NCBI GenBank assembly: GCA_021464245.1
Contig: JADCRB010000043.1
Location: 5,202,794 to 5,266,793 of the forward strand
DNA length: 64,000 nt
Direction of reading: 5' to 3'
DNA from: Carallia brachiata
Taxonomy: Eukaryota > Streptophyta > Magnoliopsida > Malpighiales > Rhizophoraceae
Shown: piece by piece, positions 58,712 to 64,000 of the stretch
Numbering within the stretch: position 1 is the first letter of the stretch
Layout: each line of letters opens with the position of its first letter
Notes under the pieces: generated by a model
What the model was told of the DNA's origin: nothing
The model's database searches: none
What the model saw: only the letters and a program-made list of their open reading frames with translations
Made by a program: the position numbers and the translations under genes

Positions 58712-61700
58712 CTAGCTAGAAGCTGCCATCCATTGCTCCATTGAATCTTTTGTGAAGTTAAAGACAGTTGCAACATCTTTATCTCCGCGACCACTAAGAT
58801 TTACTACCACCTTGGTGCCATTGGACAAATTGGGACAAAGTTTCTCCAGAAATGCCAGTGCATGAGATGCCTCCAAGGCTGGAAATATGCCTTCTAATCT
58901 GCATAGCCGCTGGTATGCTGCAAAATAATGAAGTACCAAAAGATTAGTATTTTGCGCCATAATTTCATGCTCCAATCTGCTACTTCAATTTAAATAAAGT
59001 CTAGTACTTGTCAGGATTTACCATCTACAGCTTCCTTGTCTGTAGCAGAGTAGAATTCTGCACGCCCTATATCTCTCAGAAAGCTCAGTTCTGGGCTAAC
59101 TCCTGGATATTCCAACCTACAATATGTTTCAATATAATATGAGTAATTACTTTATAAAACACAATACCTTTTGTATTCATTCTCCAATTTTATGACAGAT
59201 TTATCATATACATTTTTTTTAGTATCTATTGGTATTATGCAGCAGACTGGAGAGTTTGACTGACTAAAATTTAAAATTGTGAGCATAAGTCACACAGTTT
59301 TAAATTCAAAACTCCTTAAATGCTTTTCACGAAACAAGTGGGAGTCATGATGATAAAGGAACTATGCTAGCACCCCAAAATTTACTGTGTAACACAAAGG
59401 AGCAACTTTACAATTGCATCCAAAAGTGTCATCTTAAAATTACTTTATACTATAAAATTTGTAACTAAAAATAAAAATGGGAAAACATAAATTGTCAAGA
59501 AAATTACTTTTAACTATGAGAAAAATTCTAGCTTGAGTTTTGTACTTGACACCAATAATGGGGTCCATTCACTTACCCTACACCAATAGAGTGTGGCCTA
59601 ATAATTTGTCCTTCATCGTCCTGCAACAAATAGCCCATGGATCCATGGTAAACCCCCACATCTCCTCTAGCCAAAGTTGCAGCATGTCTCCCACTATCCA
59701 ATCCAAACCCTGCAGCCTCAACTCCTATCAATCTCACATCTTCATCTCGTATGAATTCATGGAACAAACCCAATGCATTTGAGCCACTTCCTACACAAGC
59801 AACCAACACGTCTGGCTTGCCTCCCCATTTCTCCATGGCTTGCTTCCTCGTCTCCTTTCCGATCACCGACTGAAATTCACATACCATGCTTGGACATGGA
59901 TGTGGCCCAACCACGGTCCCCGTCAAGTAGTAGTTTGTCTCTAAGTTCCCCGCCCATTCCCGGATTGCTTCCGAGCTTGCTTCTTTAAAATTGCCTTCCA
60001 CAGGTTTAACCTGCCAAGCGATCCATTAAACAAAATTAATCAAAATTACAAGACGCATATCACGATAACATATAAGGTGTGATCACTTGATTTTGTACTT
60101 AATTGGATAAATAAAATTAGACGAAAAAAAAATAAAATTAGAACCACCAAAAATAACCAACTAAAATATTTTTAAAAATAGTAGAAAATCAAGACGGATA
60201 TAATGTTGACGGGCAATCAGATCAAAGGAATTTTATTTTTATTAGTTGTGGCAGGGCTTGATTTGGAACTAAGAGCTCAACTATTTTTGTCTTTAATAAA
60301 ATAGGAAATTAAAGGTGACATCTAATAGCTGTTGCCCGAAGTCATTAGAAGTTTAGTAAAAGGTCACTAAAGTACCCTCACAACTATAACCGACCGAACA
60401 TAGTTTAACCCCACCAAATTGACATCATAGAGATTCAAACAGCTCAAAAAGTTTATCATCGGATCACTTGACTAGTAGAATTAAAACATGATTTTATTTG
60501 GAAAGTGTCTTCTACGTTTAATATAAATGTGTTTTTTTATGTTTCAAGTGAGAGCCACGACATTACGGCACACGTCCATGCTAGCATGGCAGAATTTGTG
60601 TGAGAAGGAATTCTGATAATAAGAAAAAAGAGAAAAAAAAAAAAAAAGCTAGAAATACCTTGGCTCCTAAATGCTTCATCAGGAGTAGATTTGAGGATTG
60701 CTTATCCATATCAGTAGTGCCCATAAAGACAGTGCAATCTAAATTAAGCTTGGAGCAGGCAGCAGCAGTGGCGACGCCGTGCTGTCCAGCGCCGGTGGCA
60801 GCCACGACTGTCGTCAGGCCCATGCGTTTGGCGATCATGGCCTGTGCAATCGCATTGTTCATCTTGTGTGCACCACAATGGCTTAGATCCTCTCTCTTGA
60901 GGTAGATTTGGGGTCCTTGTCCATCTTTGTTCTTGTAGTGATTTGTGAGCCTTTCAGCAAAGTACAAAGGTGTCTCCCTTCCCACGTAGTCTCTTAAAGC
61001 TGTCCTTAGCTCCTCCTGCATCGTACGCGTGCGGGTCATAATATAGACGGGAAAAAGTTACATTACCTAAAAAAAAATTATCCGAAATTCTACCCGAATG
61101 CAGCTACTTATATTTGATGTGCAACCAACTATATTTCATATGCAAAAAAATAACAGTAATTTTTTCTTCTTCGTTTTAATTGCACTTGAAATTCAGATGA
61201 TTGCAAATCAAATACAGACAGTTGCATTCGGGCAGTATTTCTGACAAATTTTTGTTTGGAAATGTAATGGAGCTCATATAGACGAGCACTAATATATGTT
61301 CCAAAATTTGGTCACTTAATTGAATTAAAATTGATAATTTTGAAATAAAAATAATAATTTTTAAAATAAAAAAATAACAGCTATTAATTTCTATTTCAAA
61401 CATTTTTTCAACATGATTTTTGACATAAAATGTCACAATAGCAATGATTTTTAGTAGATTCCTTAAAACACCTCATAATTAAGACTTAAATCTTCTATTT
61501 TAAAGATTTTGAATTTTAATATTAGGAAATTGGAAGTGGAGCTCATGTTTTTGTCTCTTTTTGGAACTACATGTTCCTTATCGGTAGTTTTGGTTAATTT
61601 CGAGTCCAATTCTTTTATGGTTATAGTTAATGGTTCCCTTTTTGAAAGGGGTGAGCCATCATCAGAACACACCCCCTCCTAGTTCCGATCGTCGGTCCAA

Positions 61701-62434
61701 TTCTAGTTCGGTCCTGATTAATTTGAATCGGAATCGGAACTGGGTGTGAGCTACTGTCGGCAGCATGCTAACTCCCCTGCAATTTATTATTAGTACCCAA
61801 CTTCTTCTGGACACCATATCCATTTGTATGTACATTTTCCATGGTGTCGTAAAAGGAGTTTATTACATGGTTATACGGTCTGAATCAAATGTATGACCAT
61901 ATTTTTTTTAAAAAAAATAAGTTTTAAATATATTTAATATTATTTTAAATATACTTAATTTTATTCTTAAGCCTTAATTTTCCAAATTTTGTCTTATTTA
62001 AATGTCTGGTCATACCCCTTTTTTTTTTCTTCTAAAAAACATGCCAAATTTCACTGAAAACGTACGACAAAACTCAAAAGACGTAACTACTCACCCGAAA
62101 TTCTGCATCTTGTAGAACATGCTTGAATTCAGCTTCCAGCCTGCTCAAACAAGTCATGAGTGTTTCGGGGACAAACTTCCCTCCAAATTTCCCAAATTTT
62201 CCGGGAATCAATTTTAAGCCATCACTGGGGACTTGGGTATCCGCCAGTGGCCTATTAACCACCAAGGTCGCGCTGGACCTTGTCGTGGCCATAGTTTTAT
62301 GATCAAAAGCTAGTAGAACAAGCTATCTGGGTATTGCTAATTCTTCTTTCCAGCCTCTTGTGGAGATCGCCTGGATATAAGTTACGTAGTTGACAACCAA
62401 GGAAAGTTGTTTGAACGTCACAAGACATGTTCAT
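58712..62434 (-). CDS. Tryptophan synthase beta-like gene, copy B (transit-peptide frameshift)
   Basis: It has the same five-exon structure as copy A: 62095-62434, 60659-61015, 59577-60010, 59022-59116 and 58712-58917, all GT-AG with conserved phases. Exons 2-5 are fully open and end in [13 protein letters not shown] and the stop at 58712, so the cofactor loop lost in copy A is intact here. One extra base near 62314 shifts the frame in the N-terminal region and stops the frame that starts at 62434. An ATG at 62292 (MATTRSS) is back in frame and would give about 429 residues, with a shortened or missing plastid transit peptide. The same unusual residues as in copy A are present: PLP lysine kept in HKMNN, Ala for the catalytic Glu (codon 60797-60799), GSGSN for GGGSN, and the shortened loop. 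Reaction: presumed PLP-dependent beta-replacement on serine; the acceptor is unknown. Confidence 0.82.
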
Positions 62435-62499
62435 GTTAGGCGTTTCTGCGTGTGATGGTTCCTGGTTTTGTTGTGAAATTGCTGAACTAGAAGTGTGCA

Positions 62500-62635
62500 T
62501 ATATATAGGGGAGGAGCTAGCCATGTGATCATGAAATTGACGGCCGCTTCTGGCACGCACATTGCAAATGAAAGTCATTGAAAAAAAAAAAAAAAACAGG
62601 CTACTTGTTTCGTTAGATATTTTCAATGTCACGTG
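62500..62635 (-). promoter_or_regulatory. Copy B TSB promoter: TATA box and G-box
   Basis: On the minus strand CCTATATATATG lies about 66 bp before the original ATG, and CACGTG is at 62630-62635. Both match copy A in place and spacing, so promoter elements have been kept despite changes around them. The mRNA would include the ATG at 62434 and then the in-frame ATG at 62292. Confidence 0.5.
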
Positions 62636-64000
62636 TAGTAATTAGAGCACCCACAGTCCCACGTAGACAAGAGAATCATCTTGAGTCCACTTCGAAATGT
62701 GATAGTGACCCAATTAGCCAACAATAAGTGCAGGACTTATAACTGTCCCTGTTTTTTGGTTTTAAAAAAAAATCTTGGTGGTTTATTTAAGTAGTTTTAG
62801 GGTGTTATAAATTATTTGATAATTGAATTAAAAAAAGAATAAATTATGAGATATTATTAATAAGATATATGTAATTATTTTGAAGTTATCTAAGTAAAGT
62901 CACTCAGTATTATCATTTTTTAATAGGTTTTCAAGATTGTATAGATATGGATACAACATGAGCACGACAATATATAAATACACACATAAATCTAAATAAG
63001 TATTATTATTCAATATAAATTATAACATAAATTTTAGATTAAATTTATACTTTCTATTAAAATAAATTTCTTATATTTTTTTTGAGTATATCTAAAATTT
63101 AGTATTAGTACAGAAAAGCATACAAATTAAAAAACAAAAAAAGAAAAGAAAATGAAATCCTCCTTCCCTCTCTCTCTTCCAACCCATTTGAAAATTTTTA
63201 AACAAAAGGATGGCCTATCAGAGATGGCCAACAGGCCATCATCACCTTTCTTTTTTTTTTTTTTTTAATTTTAATTTTTTTTAAATGTGTCTTTGATATA
63301 TCTGAAACATATGCTTAGTGTGTCATAGACGTGTCCAAATATGTCTGATTTTTTTCTCAATTTTTTTGACGGACTTATTTTTAACATATCGGATACATGT
63401 CCGTGCCCTATCCGGCGCGAACACTTCGGCAAATTGCCATGTCCATGCTAATGACTTGGTTTTTTAGTAGGGTTATCGCTCATGCATATATAGGAAAAAG
63501 AAATTAGTAGAGGATGAGATTTTAATCCTTCACTTTCAACTTGGCCGTAATGCCCTCTAACTAATTAAGCTACAGAACTGTTACGGCAACTGTTTTTTAT
63601 TTTTTGGTTAACAATTGTCACTGTCTTCTATTGTATGGAGTCCGATTGTTTGATAGCAATATCCGCAGTTGGTGAGAATCAATCTTCTGGTTTTGCTTTC
63701 TTTTTTTTTTTTTAATTATAATTTACTATCCAATGCGTAAACAGGCAATTTAACTTGGCTGCTTGTGCTTTAGCATGGTGTTTGTCATGTACGAAGAGCA
63801 ATGGCAACATATAGTATAAAGTTTTGCTACTAATTGACAATAATTTATGGTACCTTAAGTTAATACCAAAGTTATTATATAATCTATTAGATAGTATCAA
63901 AGAATTTATTTGTTTTTCTTTTATTTTCTAAATTCACTTATCTAACATACTTTATCGCTTTGACCCTATTTTAATTTTACTTAAAAAATTCTCACTAAGT
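62636..64000. other. TSB copy B upstream region to the window edge; no gene seen
   Basis: It aligns with about 43274-44905, including a degraded form of the LINE RNase H relic near 63740. AT-rich, with no new exon or RNA gene. Confidence 0.5.

Larger units (their letters stand above)
52849..64000. repeat. Segmental duplication, copy B (runs off the window)
   Basis: This is a direct-orientation copy of 27340-44905. It starts abruptly in sequence matching PCFS4 intron 1, so the first exon and promoter of that gene were not included or were lost. Copy B alone carries the hAT-like MITE at 57.88-58.52 kb. Confidence 0.85.

Noticed and set aside
1..64000. CRISPR arrays, bacterial operons, organellar inserts or a viral genome
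   Set aside because: No regularly spaced identical repeats, no ribosome-binding-site-led gene strings and no recognisable organellar or viral gene were seen.

Overview
This is nuclear DNA from a flowering plant, most likely a eudicot. It is AT-rich, its genes have GT-AG introns, and it holds plant-type LINEs, a Ty1/copia element, MITE-like repeats and a tRNA-like SINE candidate. The genes belong to plant families: a cysteine-rich receptor-like kinase, a Pcf11-type cleavage/polyadenylation factor and tryptophan synthase beta. The species cannot be told from the sequence. Nothing bacterial or organellar was seen. There is no CRISPR array, and no rRNA or canonical tRNA gene.

Layout. 0-2.8 kb: the 5' part of a cysteine-rich receptor-like kinase (CRK) gene on the minus strand, cut by the window edge where the kinase begins. 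2.8-5.6 kb: AT-rich intergenic DNA. 5.6-14.6 kb: an old, decayed Ty1/copia retrotransposon (minus) with two LTRs, a tRNA-Met-type primer site and a 3.6-kb non-coding insertion that splits its integrase region. 17.06-22.9 kb: a nearly full-length but heavily mutated L1-type LINE (minus). 23.4-24.1 kb: a MITE-like element. 26.8-32.1 kb: an apparently intact seven-exon PCFS4/Pcf11-like gene (plus). 35.6-39.4 kb: a younger, 5'-truncated LINE (plus) with a 900-codon reverse-transcriptase frame. 39.6-43.1 kb: tryptophan-synthase-beta-like copy A (minus). 45-52.8 kb: gene-poor DNA with a SINE candidate, a diverged duplication and a 41-bp direct repeat. 52.85-64 kb: a second, tandem copy of the PCFS4-to-TSB block, in which the PCFS4 copy is a clear pseudogene and the TSB copy (58.7-62.4 kb, minus) is nearly intact.

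The main story is a direct segmental duplication: about 27.34-44.9 kb corresponds to 52.85-64.0 kb and runs off the window edge. Because the two copies can be aligned by eye, later insertions and deletions can be read off one against the other. They include LINE-2 with loss of 75 bp of target, a hAT-like MITE with an 8-9 bp target duplication, and several deletions in the pseudogene.

The most unusual observation is in the two TSB-like genes. Both keep the PLP lysine but have alanine where TrpB has its catalytic glutamate (Glu109 in Salmonella numbering). Both also have a changed PLP-phosphate loop (GSGSN for GGGSN) and a shortened segment in the communication domain. Each copy carries a different single-base frameshift: A in the last exon, B in the transit-peptide region with an in-frame ATG just downstream. 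This points to a diverged TrpB-like enzyme whose reaction may no longer be ordinary tryptophan synthesis. The function is inference; the substitutions are seen directly.
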